Positions 41,817 to 53,000 of a DNA stretch of 64,000 nucleotides are shown here, one piece after another. The notes under the pieces are model-generated. The model made no database searches and had not been told where the DNA came from. It was given only the letters and a program-made list of their open reading frames with translations. The translations under genes and the position numbers were made by a program. This stretch comes from Epithemia pelagica (lineage: Eukaryota > Bacillariophyta > Bacillariophyceae > Surirellales > Surirellaceae). The stretch spans positions 2,861,928 to 2,925,927 of the forward strand of contig OX337235.1 in assembly GCA_946965045.2 (NCBI GenBank), in the 5' to 3' direction. The stretch's first letter is position 1, and each line of letters starts with the position of its first letter.

Positions 41817-44800
41817 GCAGCCAAATCCACCCGATCCGGTGCTGCCCGGTACCAAACTGCAGCTGGAAACCAACCGATACACCAACACAAAAACAGAACA
41901 AAAAAGAAACCATCCTCCAACTGAAACAACACCTCATCCAAGCACACAGCGACACTCCCCTGTCGGACCACATCGACGAAACTTACTGCAAACGGCACGG
42001 CATCCATGCGTGTCTCCAATGCAACAAGCCTACAACGATCTTCACCACTCCCGGCCACCTGAGAAACCATCAAGAGAATAAGCATACTAGAACAACAACC
42101 AATTTACAGATAGTATTAAATACTTACAGGCACGCAGACAACCAGACGGCACAAACTTGGAACGCCGCCATCGATTTTCTCCACAACTTGGAGATCACAC
42201 CCCCTCCGTTCCGGAGGACGATATGGCACAAGCTAAAACACCCCCTACGCCAAGAATACTTCGTGGCCTATCACAACGTCGTCCGTTGGACACTCGAAGC
42301 CACACCCCCACTCCGAAACGAAACAAAGAGAGACACACGACCAAGCGCAGCACAAACGGACTCCAGCCCCTTCTGGAAGCTCCTTCTCCTCATGGAACCT
42401 CTCCTTTTAGCACCCCCAGCAGCCACCGAACACAAACGACCTTCCGACGCAATACGAGCACGGCACCAATTGCTCAAAGAAGGCAAAATTCAAGATCTCT
42501 ACGATGCCATCTGGCAGCCCCCAGCGGACCGACAGCCCGGACAACAACCGACACCAAGCCGGGGACAAGACCACCAACACGCCCCCCCTCCCTCTAGAGT
42601 AGCGGCGGCACAAAGAGCGGCAGACGCAGGAAACTACTCCACCGCCTTCACAAGGCTTACAACCCACATGCCGACAGCAACCTTGACGCCGCCACGAGTA
42701 GAAACCATCCGAAAAGAGCTCTTCCCCCCACGACGAGACCCACCAACAACAACGAGACAAAAAGGACACCTCAAACATCCACCGGCCCCAGACCAATATC
42801 TCCATCTAGAAAGCAGATTGTTCGAACTGGCGATCCGCCAGATGAAACCCGGCACAGCCTCGGGACCGTTCGCGTCCTGCACAGACGCCCTGACAACGAT
42901 GGCGTTACACCGCACGACCAGAGCACCCAATTCCACGCGGCCGTACTTCCAGAGCCTACAACAGCTCTTCCAGTTGATTGTTACGGCACAACTCCCACCA
43001 CCAATCCACGCCATCCTGGGTAGCAACTATTTTTTGGCCTTACACAAAGACCCCACCCGCCCAGAACGCCTACGACCCATCGGCATAGGAACAGCACTCC
43101 GCCGCATGGCAGCCAAGATCGCCCTGGTTCACGTCTCCGACGCCGTCACGCCCCTACTCGTCGCCGGGGGACAGTACGGAATACAAGTCCCCGGCGGCAT
43201 CGACTTTGTGGCCCACACAACAATGGCCGCCGTTCAAAGCAACATCATCCAACCACCAACACCAACCCGAGCCCTTCTACTCCTCGACCTAAAAAACATG
43301 TTCAACAACACGTCGAGGACTGCGGCGCGCCAGATTTTGTTACAACACAAGGCCACTGCGCCACTCGTCCCCCTCTTCGACTTACTCACACAAACGGCCA
43401 CCCCGTCATGGTACTTCAACGAATACCAAACGGCCGACAAGTTCATGCAAACAGAAGGATTCCCGCAAGGATGCCCGTTGAGCCCTCTTTTTTCTTGCCT
43501 CGTCCTCCTGGCCCTCACGGATCAAATCAACACCGAACAACTGGCACGAGCCAGCGCTCGTCTGCAAGCAGGAGACTCCCACGACGACGGTAAGGGAGGC
43601 CGAGCGCACACTGCGTCGATAATGGACGACACGTCCATTAGCCTACCACACGACGACTTACCTTGGTTCTTACGACGCTTCGGAGAGTTAGGCAAACCGC
43701 TCGGAGTAGAACTTAGCAAACACAAAACTTACATCCTAACCACCACCACAGGCACCTCCCCGACGAGCCTCCTCACCAACACCAAAAAAGAGAGCCTCAT
43801 CACAGCACTAAGCTTCCTCAACCCCGCCGACCCCAGGCACCACGAGATTACTGGCGGTACCAGGTTCCTTGGGCAGCCCATTGGATCGCCCGACTTTGCC
43901 AGACAGTTCATTGCACTCTGTCTGGAAAAAATGTCGCAAAACATCAGCATGTTAGAGGACCTTCCGGATTTGCAAACCAGAAGCCACCTTTTCCGATACT
44001 CACTTGTACCATCAATCCTCCACCTTCTCCCGGTCGACATGGTCCTCGCCCACCCAGACTCCCAGTCCGCTGCCACCGTCTGGGAGAGCCCTGCAACAAA
44101 CCACACACACAAACTGGTCAAACAGTTCCTAGCACAACTGACATCAACCCCCCACGACAAGATCACCGAAACAGCAACGTTGATAGCCTCAATTCCCAAC
44201 CGTTTAGGAGGTTTGGGCTACCACAACGCCTCCTCTGCCGCCCGCCCCCGGCTTATCACCCAAACTGCTCGCACCCTCAAGCTCGCCGTTTCCACGGAAA
44301 CTCCCGTCCCTGGACCACACAAAACTTTTTGGGAAGATTGGCAACATAGCGAGCTGCCGTGGCTGACAACTTTCCGCCGTTCCCTCACCCTTTATGCAAA
44401 AGAATACGCCGGGGGACACCTTACCGATCCAAGGCGATTCGATCACACCACACACCGTGGATTGTTACATCATACGATCACTGAGCACACCATCCCGCAG
44501 CTGATAGACCTGTCCCCTGCACACCTACGTCCGTCTCTTCCGTCCGCTCTTTCTCCCCTTACCAGTCTTGCTCTCCACCTACCCAGGACTGCCGAAGCGT
44601 TCCGTTTGGACAATCCAACCTTTGCCACAGCCGTGAAACGAAAACTTCGCTTGCCGTTGGTACCGGACAAGCTGTGCCACAAATGCATATGTACCAGTGG
44701 CCCACCCATCGACCCAGAAGGCGACCACCTATTCTCATGCTCTGCCACTTCCAAGACCGCCCTTTCCAACACACTTCGGGACTCCCTTTTTGACATCCTC

Positions 44801-45637
44801 CAGCATCTTGCCCCACGGGCGGGTCTAGTCGAGGACTTTAGGGATGTGCATGTCGAGCCACCTGGCCTGGCTCCACAACACTCTCGGAACATAAGACCCG
44901 CCAATGTCGGACTGCTTTTACAGCAACCGCACAAAAACGATCCTTTTCATTATGTCGCCATCGACATAACGGTTCCCCCCCCACCAACCAGAACGCCAAT
45001 TCCTGCCCCGGCCGACCCTATTGCCCTTGCCTCTGCTGCATCGAGGCCGCATCAGGAATCAGCTCGTTCGAAATATTGCCGTGACGACGACACAGCCAAA
45101 CACCTCTTCCAGAATGGAGTCTATCTCTTGCCGTTCACCATAGATCATCTTGGCTCCCTGGGTTCATTCGCCCACTCCTTCCTCTTCCACAACGACGATC
45201 TACCACACCAATTCTCCTCCGCCATCCCACCGGAATGGCCAGACGCCCACTTCGGACGATCTCCCACAAGAAGCAAGTCACATGGAGCCTCATTTGCCCT
45301 GTACGAACAGCTCCAGGAACTCCCACGCAACATCGCAGCCAAAGCCACTGCCAAAACTCCTGGTTTTTCATTCCCCGAAGCACACATCAACTCGATAGGA
45401 TACTTTGCCAAAGCCTCACTATCTCATGCCATCGTTTCTTCACTCGCGACGCACCTCAACAAACAGATATCAGCAACACGCGCACAAGAATTTCACAGCC
45501 GGATCCTTAAAACTCAGCGCGCCAGACTGGAACAAAAAGGCTTTGCCCCACAAATGCCTCTGTACACTCCATTCTCCTTAGCACAATTCTTCCCGGCAGA
45601 ACATCAGCCCCACCTGTTATGCGGCACCGCCGCTTAG
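41813..45637 (+). CDS. Non-LTR retrotransposon ORF2: zinc fingers, reverse transcriptase, restriction-like endonuclease (1274 aa)
   Basis: Near the N-terminus two C2H2-type fingers are visible (CCPVPNC...LKQHLIQAH, ~residues 9-45; CLQCNKP...GHLRNHQENKH, ~66-90), as in R2 elements where they bind target DNA. The reverse transcriptase occupies ~400-720: RLRPIGIGTALRRMAAKI, motif A LLLLDLKNMFNNTSR, motif B TEGFPQGCPLSPLFSCL, and motif C SIMDDTSI in place of the usual ADD. The C-terminus has a CCHC pattern (CHKCICTSG...GDHLFSC, ~958-982) followed by RPANVGLL and YVAIDITV, matching the restriction-like endonuclease. The protein would nick the target and prime reverse transcription there. There are no premature stops. 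Confidence 0.85.
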   Translation: MSSQIHPIRCCPVPNCSWKPTDTPTQKQNKKETILQLKQHLIQAHSDTPLSDHIDETYCKRHGIHACLQCNKPTTIFTTPGHLRNHQENKHTRTTTNLQIVLNTYRHADNQTAQTWNAAIDFLHNLEITPPPFRRTIWHKLKHPLRQEYFVAYHNVVRWTLEATPPLRNETKRDTRPSAAQTDSSPFWKLLLLMEPLLLAPPAATEHKRPSDAIRARHQLLKEGKIQDLYDAIWQPPADRQPGQQPTPSRGQDHQHAPPPSRVAAAQRAADAGNYSTAFTRLTTHMPTATLTPPRVETIRKELFPPRRDPPTTTRQKGHLKHPPAPDQYLHLESRLFELAIRQMKPGTASGPFASCTDALTTMALHRTTRAPNSTRPYFQSLQQLFQLIVTAQLPPPIHAILGSNYFLALHKDPTRPERLRPIGIGTALRRMAAKIALVHVSDAVTPLLVAGGQYGIQVPGGIDFVAHTTMAAVQSNIIQPPTPTRALLLLDLKNMFNNTSRTAARQILLQHKATAPLVPLFDLLTQTATPSWYFNEYQTADKFMQTEGFPQGCPLSPLFSCLVLLALTDQINTEQLARASARLQAGDSHDDGKGGRAHTASIMDDTSISLPHDDLPWFLRRFGELGKPLGVELSKHKTYILTTTTGTSPTSLLTNTKKESLITALSFLNPADPRHHEITGGTRFLGQPIGSPDFARQFIALCLEKMSQNISMLEDLPDLQTRSHLFRYSLVPSILHLLPVDMVLAHPDSQSAATVWESPATNHTHKLVKQFLAQLTSTPHDKITETATLIASIPNRLGGLGYHNASSAARPRLITQTARTLKLAVSTETPVPGPHKTFWEDWQHSELPWLTTFRRSLTLYAKEYAGGHLTDPRRFDHTTHRGLLHHTITEHTIPQLIDLSPAHLRPSLPSALSPLTSLALHLPRTAEAFRLDNPTFATAVKRKLRLPLVPDKLCHKCICTSGPPIDPEGDHLFSCSATSKTALSNTLRDSLFDILQHLAPRAGLVEDFRDVHVEPPGLAPQHSRNIRPANVGLLLQQPHKNDPFHYVAIDITVPPPPTRTPIPAPADPIALASAASRPHQESARSKYCRDDDTAKHLFQNGVYLLPFTIDHLGSLGSFAHSFLFHNDDLPHQFSSAIPPEWPDAHFGRSPTRSKSHGASFALYEQLQELPRNIAAKATAKTPGFSFPEAHINSIGYFAKASLSHAIVSSLATHLNKQISATRAQEFHSRILKTQRARLEQKGFAPQMPLYTPFSLAQFFPAEHQPHLLCGTAA

Positions 45638-45676
45638 CTGCGCCCGCCAACCGTAGACAACTAAAATAAAATAAAA

Positions 45677-45908
45677 GGACAAAAGCAACAAGCAACCATT
45701 GTCAATTGTCAACCAACCAATAACCATACCACAAGTCAGCTTCACTCTTTTCCCCTAACACTGACGTCGAACCTTGCTTCTCAAAGGTAACAATGAAAAG
45801 CAGTACAAGTGTCACAACAAAAAGAATAGCACCTTGACCAGCTACAAGCACCAAAACAACAACAACTCGAAAGCTATGAGCATGTGACGATAGTCCTTCA
45901 AGAATACG
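45677..45908. other. Short gap after the retrotransposon tail
   Basis: AT-rich, no gene; the foldback repeat region begins near 45909. Confidence 0.5.
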
Positions 45909-46209
45909 CAAGGCCATCGATCTCATTGGATATCGTTTTCACATGATCTCGCCGGTCGAAACTCGCATGGTCACATGGAAGATGGCACGAGCTTTTCGGT
46001 TTCGACCCTCCGTTCGCTCCGGAGAAAAATGTGTCGCACCCGACAATTTGGTGGAGTTCTTGACCACATTCTCGGGTGCCACACATTCTTCTCCGGATTG
46101 TCCCTGAGTTCCGAGCTTTGTCTTGTACGCAAGGCTATCGATCTCATTTGATATCGTTTTCACATCATCTCGCAGTTCGAACTCGCATGGTCACATGGAA
46201 GATGGCACC

Positions 46210-46272
46210 AGCTTTTCGGTTTCGACCCTCCGGTCGCTCTGGAGAATAACGGAGGGTCGAAACCGAAAAGCT
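46210..46272. repeat. Perfect 23-bp stem hairpin, 17-nt loop
   Basis: Arm 46210-46232 (AGCTTTTCGGTTTCGACC...) is the exact reverse complement of 46250-46272. Confidence 0.92.
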
Positions 46273-46374
46273 GATGCCCTCGAGAAGAGTGTTTCCGAGT
46301 TCCGATGCCAGCTACACCCGTCAAGAATTTGAAGCGGCCTTGTGGCACCCGACAATGAGTAGTTCTTGAATCTC

Positions 46375-46409
46375 TTTTATGCTGGTACCGCGGTGGTACC
46401 AGCATAAAA
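46375..46409. repeat. 15-bp stem hairpin, 5-nt loop
   Basis: TTTTATGCTGGTACC, loop GCGGT, then the exact complement GGTACCAGCATAAAA. Confidence 0.92.
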
Positions 46410-46640
46410 CCAATTCAGGAACTCCACCACATTGTCGGGGTCACATGGAAGATGGCACCAGCTTTTCGGTTTCGACCCTCCGTTCGCTCTGGATAATAAC
46501 GGAGGGTCGAAACTGTCACCGTGGTGGTTCCAGCATAAAACTGATTCAAGAAATCAACAACATTGTCGGGTGTCAGATTCTCGAGAATAGTGGTTCCGAA
46601 TTCCGATGCCTGCTACTCCCGCCAAGAATTTGAAGCAGCC

Positions 46641-47524
46641 TTTGGCGGCATCCCTAGCTCTACTCCGTCGTCACTTCTCACTCCGTCGTCACAAGCAAAC
46701 TTTGTCGGCTGGTGTTGCGGCCGACCAGCAGTCCACGTTTGGCTGGATGGCAGTCGCGGGTGCAATTGGAACAGCCGCCCTGCATACGGATTGCGGCATT
46801 GTAAAAAACGACGATAATCCGAGGACCTGCTATTCGTGAATCACAGATTGTTTCCGTGCGTTCTGTCGAATGAGCACTACGATTACCATTTGTGGAAGAA
46901 TCAAAGTATAGATGTTCAACGTCCTTCATGAACTGGCCCAATTTGTTTTTGATAACCGGTGGAAAACTTAGATCTGATAACTTAGAATGTTTTACTGCCG
47001 AGATTTATTTCAACAACTGTCCATGGGTTATTAGATGTGAATGGTCGTTTCACTGAGTCTCTCCTATGAGAGTGTAGCGAAGTGTCTGTCTATGAAAAGA
47101 GTTCATGTCCTTTGAAAAAGCATACTGGTTTCTTACTTTTTCCGTCACCTAGGACTGACACACCAAAACAGTATACGGATATAAGCAAACTTTCCGCTAC
47201 GAAACTCATCCAGACCGTGTGACCTGTTCTTGACTCACATCTGCAGTAGACTCCTCCGTGGCTCGCATTTTTTTTTACCTTTCAACAGGAGACATATTTC
47301 ACTCACAGCCTAAAAACGGCTGTCTGTTAGACATTGGGTGGAGGAGCAACAAGTTCATATCGCTGGTGAATTTGCTTCTACAGTGGATTCTTGGTTGTTA
47401 ATTCAATGGCGGTCGTTGACGACTGGGAGGCTTCTTCCTCGTCTCGTCGCCTTGTCCAGGTGTTGGTCTTTTCGTCGTCGTCATCATCATCATTGTGATT
47501 CCGGGTCTCGCTTTTGTGGTTCAT
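46641..47524. other. Intergenic, no gene seen
   Basis: Only short, overlapping open frames without family resemblance. Confidence 0.5.
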
Positions 47525-49639
47525 CTAAGTAGAGCCCTTTGCCACCATTGGATTCATGGGTTGAACTTCACTCCACGACACGGTCGCCGATCCTGTCACC
47601 GAACCTTCTGGTCCACATGCGGTGGCAGTATCCGAATAGTAGTAGTAGTACGAATAATACGTCATCCACACGGCATAGAGAAAGAGTCCTACACATCCCA
47701 ATCCAAGACATACTTGAAAGGGGGACCAATGGTACTCATCTTCCAATCGACCCGATACAATGGCCGAAGCGCTTTCCCCCATCAAGGCCAAGGCAAAATC
47801 CAGCGACATGACCCGTCCCAAGAGGGCCGATGACGAATACGTTTGTAACAATAACGAACTATTGATCCAAACCGCCGACACCCCCATGGCTCGAAGACAG
47901 GTTAAGACACACAAGCTACCAAACACGGACCATGGCAGTGGCGAGGAAAAGGACGACAAGGTTCCATTCCGTGTCTCTTGGCTATTGTTCTCGTTCGGAA
48001 CAAACCATGACATGCCACCCATGCCAAGACAGGCCATAGCAGACACGCCAATGGCGGTAATGCAAGCGAATTGCAACGTCTCGGGTCGTTGCATGTTTGT
48101 ATATCGTTCCGCAATCAAGGGTCCCAACAAACAACCGATACCAACGCCGGCAAACAACAAACCCAATCGAAAGGCATCTTCTTCTTCTTCTTGCTGTTCC
48201 GATTCGCTCATGGCATGTATGAGTGCTGTCGAGTTTTGGGTTGTCGAAAACGTGACATTGGTGCCAAGCATTTCTCGCATCCACCAGTGACGCAAGTCGT
48301 TTTCGTTCACGTAGGATCGAGGACGAGCAGCAAATTTGACATTGACGACATCCAAGGTTAACCACAAGGCAGAACACTTGAGAAAGACCAATGGACCCCA
48401 AAACGAACGGCATACATAGGCCAAACCATCCCAAGCCATGGTCGTACTTGTTCCAACCATTGATATCAACCAACAACAACCAAACTTGGGGGAGGTTGCA
48501 TGGGATGCGATGTCGCATGCTTCAAGTGATGATGCTGGTCTTGTTCCTATATCTGGTCCCTCCTTAGCAGCATCATATTTATCCGTGTGCAAGTCGCACA
48601 GAAGGACGTCTCCGTCGTTGTTATCATTCTCGTTGTTGATCATGGGTCGGTACCCCACTACCATGGGATCGAGACGGGCACACCAATACATTAACAGGGC
48701 ACTGATCCCATATGTGACACAATCCACGACAAAACAAGCTCGAATGCCCAATTGGGAAACCAAAAAGCCTCCCGACGCACTGCCCACGGCTGCGACGGTC
48801 GACCACGCCATGCCTGCTACAATGGTGGCCTTTTTCAAGGCTTGTTGTTGATATTTTGTCAGTCGAGTGCTCGTGTCAGGTTTGTTCTCGTGACTGTCTG
48901 GCTGTTGTTGTTGTTGTTGTCGTTGCTGTTGTTGTATGCCAACGAGGGAGGGTAAGAGTGCAGCTCGACTGGGCTCGTACAAGCCGCCACTGACGGCTTG
49001 TTGCAGAGAGGTGGCGACAAAAATGCCCACAATACCCCTCGTGGCGGAAGACTCGGTGGTTTGGTCGCGGTCCTCGTCGTCGTGGTTGTGGTCCGACTCA
49101 TCAAGGTCTTGGACGGCCCAAACAAACAACCAGGCAATGGCGGCCCCACAGAGATCCAAGACAATCATGACATGACGACGATCCCAAGGGGCATCGGCCA
49201 AGACACCGCCTGCAGGCGATAGGACAACGGACGTCATGAGACGTACCACTACCAAGTAACTGATAATGGTTTGGGGACCCCATCCATCGTTTCCATCCTC
49301 ATCGGGATGGAGATTTCCCAGCAGCAATTGAACGGCGGCCAAGGAAGACAAGTAGGTCAACCATTCTCCAAAATAGTTGGCAATATAACTCATCAAGTAC
49401 AATCGATATGGCACATTGTCTCGAATCAAGCTCCAATACGTCACCCCTTCCTTGTCGTCGTCGTCGTCGTCTTCGCCGTCCTCGTTTTTGTCTCTGCCTC
49501 CTTCACGACAATGTCTCTGTGAGTCTTCCTGGATCGCATGTTCGTTGAATGGCAATGGCTCAGGAGACAAGGACAAGGGCAGCGACGACGACGAAGAAGA
49601 AGATTGGTTGCTGGACGTGCTTGTCGTCGTCATCGACAT
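47525..49639 (-). CDS. Major facilitator superfamily transporter (704 aa)
   Basis: Starts at the ATG at 49639, intronless. The first ~75 residues are Ser-rich and acidic and likely cytosolic. About twelve hydrophobic segments follow, with a loop (~residues 340-385) in the middle, giving the 6+6 MFS fold. The segment AGGVLADAPWDRRHVMIVLD fits the MFS motif A loop between helices 2 and 3, and VGIFVATSLQQAVSGGLYEPSRAALLPSLVG resembles the MFS_3/EntS-like exporter group. A polyQ stretch (QQQQRQQQQQQ) lies near 235. The substrate cannot be told from sequence; a small-molecule or siderophore-type exporter is a guess from the subgroup. Divergent from the helicase gene, with 389 bases between the start codons. 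Confidence 0.78.
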   Translation of the reverse strand: MSMTTTSTSSNQSSSSSSSLPLSLSPEPLPFNEHAIQEDSQRHCREGGRDKNEDGEDDDDDDKEGVTYWSLIRDNVPYRLYLMSYIANYFGEWLTYLSSLAAVQLLLGNLHPDEDGNDGWGPQTIISYLVVVRLMTSVVLSPAGGVLADAPWDRRHVMIVLDLCGAAIAWLFVWAVQDLDESDHNHDDEDRDQTTESSATRGIVGIFVATSLQQAVSGGLYEPSRAALLPSLVGIQQQQRQQQQQQPDSHENKPDTSTRLTKYQQQALKKATIVAGMAWSTVAAVGSASGGFLVSQLGIRACFVVDCVTYGISALLMYWCARLDPMVVGYRPMINNENDNNDGDVLLCDLHTDKYDAAKEGPDIGTRPASSLEACDIASHATSPKFGCCWLISMVGTSTTMAWDGLAYVCRSFWGPLVFLKCSALWLTLDVVNVKFAARPRSYVNENDLRHWWMREMLGTNVTFSTTQNSTALIHAMSESEQQEEEEDAFRLGLLFAGVGIGCLLGPLIAERYTNMQRPETLQFACITAIGVSAMACLGMGGMSWFVPNENNSQETRNGTLSSFSSPLPWSVFGSLCVLTCLRAMGVSAVWINSSLLLQTYSSSALLGRVMSLDFALALMGESASAIVSGRLEDEYHWSPFQVCLGLGCVGLFLYAVWMTYYSYYYYYSDTATACGPEGSVTGSATVSWSEVQPMNPMVAKGST

Positions 49640-50028
49640 GGCCTTTGTGTGGGTTTTTGGATATCGAGAATTTGTGACATGATGGCGTTGCCCCCAAACA
49701 CCCCGGAACCGCCCTCAAACGGAAGTGGAGGCGTGCGAATCTTGGGCCAGACGCGGACGTCTGGCATCGCGCCGGCAGGCCCATATATGGGACCTTTATG
49801 CGACCCATGTGCGTCGATCGTCGGAACCACAAACCTGCGCTTTGTTCTGGTTGAGTGTGATGGCTGATGGCAATGGCACATCGTTTGGTGTGTCAACCGA
49901 AACGTCCCTCGTAGTAGGAGAGTCTGATTGCACACAAGGCTTTTGATCAAACAGTCCGAAAGCGATTGGGAAAATCTCTTCTATCCATTGCTGTCGATTC
50001 CACCTGTGCTCACACAGTCAGCCAGTGG
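49640..50028. promoter_or_regulatory. Putative divergent promoter region
   Basis: Intergenic between the start codons of the MFS transporter (-) and the RNA helicase (+). No specific element is recognised. Confidence 0.4.
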
Positions 50029-53000
50029 ATGGCATCTGTGAGGAGGATGGCCCGTGTGCCTACCATTGCATGGCTTTGTCTTTTTCTTTGTCGGGTTATT
50101 CAAAGAATACCATTCACTCGAGGATGGACGTTGGGGAGATCGAGAGCAAGTGCTTTACATCATCCATTCCCCGAAGTTTTGAGAACCAGATGTTTCTTGA
50201 GCTCAGATAACACTATCGATACTCAGAACCATCGATCGTCGAATGGAGACTCGGACTTCATTGCTCAAGGACACGCCGAGTTTCACCAGTATTTTGACTT
50301 CCCCCTGGACGATTGGCAGCTTCTTGCCGGAGGGGCAATCGCGAGTGGATGTAATGTGATTGGTACGTGTTCCTTGGATCTCGCTCTCTTGTGAGTTTTG
50401 ATGGACTTTTGAAACACGAGAAAGGACTCTGACGCTGTGCAATTCTATTAGTGTGCGCTCCTACTGGAGCTGGGTAAGTCACTGTCTTCAACTTGCACTT
50501 TGCTCGAACGATTCTCGCCGCTGATCGAATCATCATGTCACTCGTTTCGTCTGTCTTCCAGGAAAACAGTGGTGGGCGAAATGGCACTCTTACATGCGTT
50601 TCACGCCTTGGACTTGTCAGGAATCTATACAACACCATTGAAGGCATTATCCAATCAAAAGTATGTCGATTTGTGTCGCATCTTTGGACGGAACAATACA
50701 GGCTTATCGACGGGTGACATTTCCATCAACAAGGGAGCCCAAATCACCGTCATGACCACCGAAGTCTATCGAAACATTGCATGGCGTTCCTCCACTCCCT
50801 CCTCAAACATATTGGGAACGAATGAATTGGCTCAAAATGCGATTGTGGTCCTGGATGAATTCCATTTTATGGGAAACCCTCGTCGGGGTGGAGTGTGGGA
50901 GGAAAGTGTCATTACCTCACCCTCCCATTCCCAAATCATTGGGCTCTCGGCGACTCTATCCAACGGACAGGTAAGTCGGTCGATAGAAACAAACAAGGTG
51001 GATGTCCTAAAGGCACTGCTGATACACCATGGAATCAATGTTAGGATTTGGCTTCGTGGATGGAATATGTTTCAGGTCGACGGACAATTCTCGTGGATGT
51101 TCCTGGTCAGAAACGGCCTGTCCCTCTTCGGTACATATTTGCGAGGAAGAGAAACTTGCATCCTTTGTTCCGAGATCCCGATGCCGGTCCTGGGGCACCC
51201 AAGGGACTTTTAGGGTATCGCGGAGATGGAATTCCCCAACCTGATGGAAAAGGGAAAAAGAAAAAGAAGAAAGGATTTGACAAGGGAAACAATGACGTGG
51301 ATGTCGGGGTTCTTCCAAGAGGGTTACAGGCCAATCCAGTTCTGAAAGATGCTGCAAATGCCATCCTTAGCAAGGTTACAAAAACGATTGATAAACGAAA
51401 GCAGCGAGACCGAATTCGTGCAGCGGCAGGTGAACCATCGTTTTCTTCTTTTCGGGGCGGCATGTCACCACGCGAAGAGCGTCGACAAAAGGAACGCTTG
51501 TTAAAGAGTGAATTGCGGCGGGAAGTCCCTTCCCTATCGTTTTTACTAACGAGTCTACGAAGGAAGAAATTGCTTCCGGCCATCTTCTTCATTTTTTCTC
51601 GCGCTGGATGCGAAGAGGCCGCACGAAACGCCTACCAAACAATGAGTGGTCCACGAGACCCTAGTCGCATGTTGGACGTTGAACTGGAGCAATTCGATGT
51701 GTCCCAAGGGAAAAGACAGAGGCGGAACCAAGGATATGATGCGGAAGGTCTTGAAACGGACGGCGATGGTAGATTGTTTCGGTCCAAGGGCGCATTGGAT
51801 CTACTTGATTCAATCCTCGATGATGATTCATCCATGTCATTGGACGAACAACCTCACGAGGACAGGTCGCCTTTGTGGCCTGATAACTGGGAGTTCTACT
51901 CGAAAGCAGGGCTACTCAGTCTAGACGAAGTGAAAGAAACTGCGTACAGAATATCCGTGTTCAATGAACAAAATCCTGAAATTGCTTTCGACGATGAAAT
52001 ATCCGAGCAATTCATGTTTGGCATTGGATCACACCACGCTGGCCTATTGCCTGCACATAAGTCTTTCGTCGAAATTCTCTTTCGTCGACAGCTTCTCAAG
52101 GCTGTTTTCGCCACTGAAACATTGGCTGCTGGAATCAATATGCCTGCACGAACAACTGGTAAGAAAGACAAATGCATGTGAGAATAATAATGTACGAACA
52201 CCTCTCACAATTCATTTGGTGCCTTTCTGCTTCTGGCTCCCAGTTATTTGTTCAATGGCTAAACGTGGTGGGGGATCGGGTATGTCCCTTTTAGAGACGT
52301 CCAATCTCCTCCAAATGGCAGGGAGAGCGGGGCGCCGAGGTTATGACAAGGAAGGGACATGCGTCATCATGGCGACTCCATTCGAGACTCATGACGATGC
52401 TGTGAAAATCCTCACAGACCCGATTCAGCCGATCAAGTCTCAGTTCACACCCTCGTAGTAAGTGCGAAGGAATGAAAATGACATTTTGAAGTATTGACTC
52501 ATGCCTCGCCCTTATAATACAACGTACGTTGTTGAATGACAGCGCTTTGGCGATCAATTTGGTTGCACGTGGGAACGGCAAGCTGGACGTGGCGCGTCAG
52601 TTGGTAGGAAAGTCGTTTGCTTCATGGGTACATCAAAAGGTAGAAGAGAACGTGAATCTGGCGTCTCCGGATGGCCTCAACGAAGTCATTCAGGTGTCAG
52701 CAGAGGAGAGGTTCATGAGCGTTCTTGTGGAGACACTTGAGAGGAGACGAAAGAAGCGAGATGAAGTAGAAGTTGATTCGATGCTGGATATTTTGAACAA
52801 CCGCGACGCACTGAAAAAGGCTTCAAAATCTTTTATTTCTCTTGCAAAGGCAATGGAACAAGAAGAAACAACGTTGAGTTATTTAGAGCAAGAAATACAA
52901 CAGTCAGAAGAAAGAGCCTCTGATTATCTAGAAATAGAGAAACACCTGTCGCTTCAGCAAGAACGTATACGAGAAGCAAAAATGCTTCTGCGACAACATG

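Larger units (their letters stand above)
40359..45676 (+). mobile_element. Two-ORF non-LTR retrotransposon with R2-like zinc fingers and endonuclease
   Basis: ORF1 (40359-41816) and ORF2 (41813-45637) overlap by the four bases ATGA. ORF2 carries N-terminal C2H2 fingers, a reverse transcriptase and a C-terminal restriction-like endonuclease, the arrangement of the R2/NeSL/CRE branch. The 3' end has CTAAAATAAAATAAAA (45661-45676), a likely A-rich tail. Both ORFs are intact, so this copy could be active or recent. The 5' border is uncertain. I found no target-site duplication. Confidence 0.82.
45909..46640. repeat. Foldback repeat region with nested direct and inverted copies
   Basis: A ~110-base direct repeat (45909-46020 and 46130-46240) contains a ~48-base core starting TCACATGGAAGATGGCAC. 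The core recurs a third time: 45971, 46191 and 46441. Inverted copies of parts of the core produce strong hairpins. Related phrases (CGACAATGTGGTGG-like, CAAGAATTTGAAGC) recur around 46050, 46320, 46420 and 46620. No protein is recognised. It looks like a foldback element or a locally amplified repeat. Confidence 0.8.

Noticed and set aside
46004-46020. tRNA B-box-like GGTTTCGACCCTCC in the foldback region.
   Set aside because: No A box or cloverleaf around it; it is part of the repeated core.
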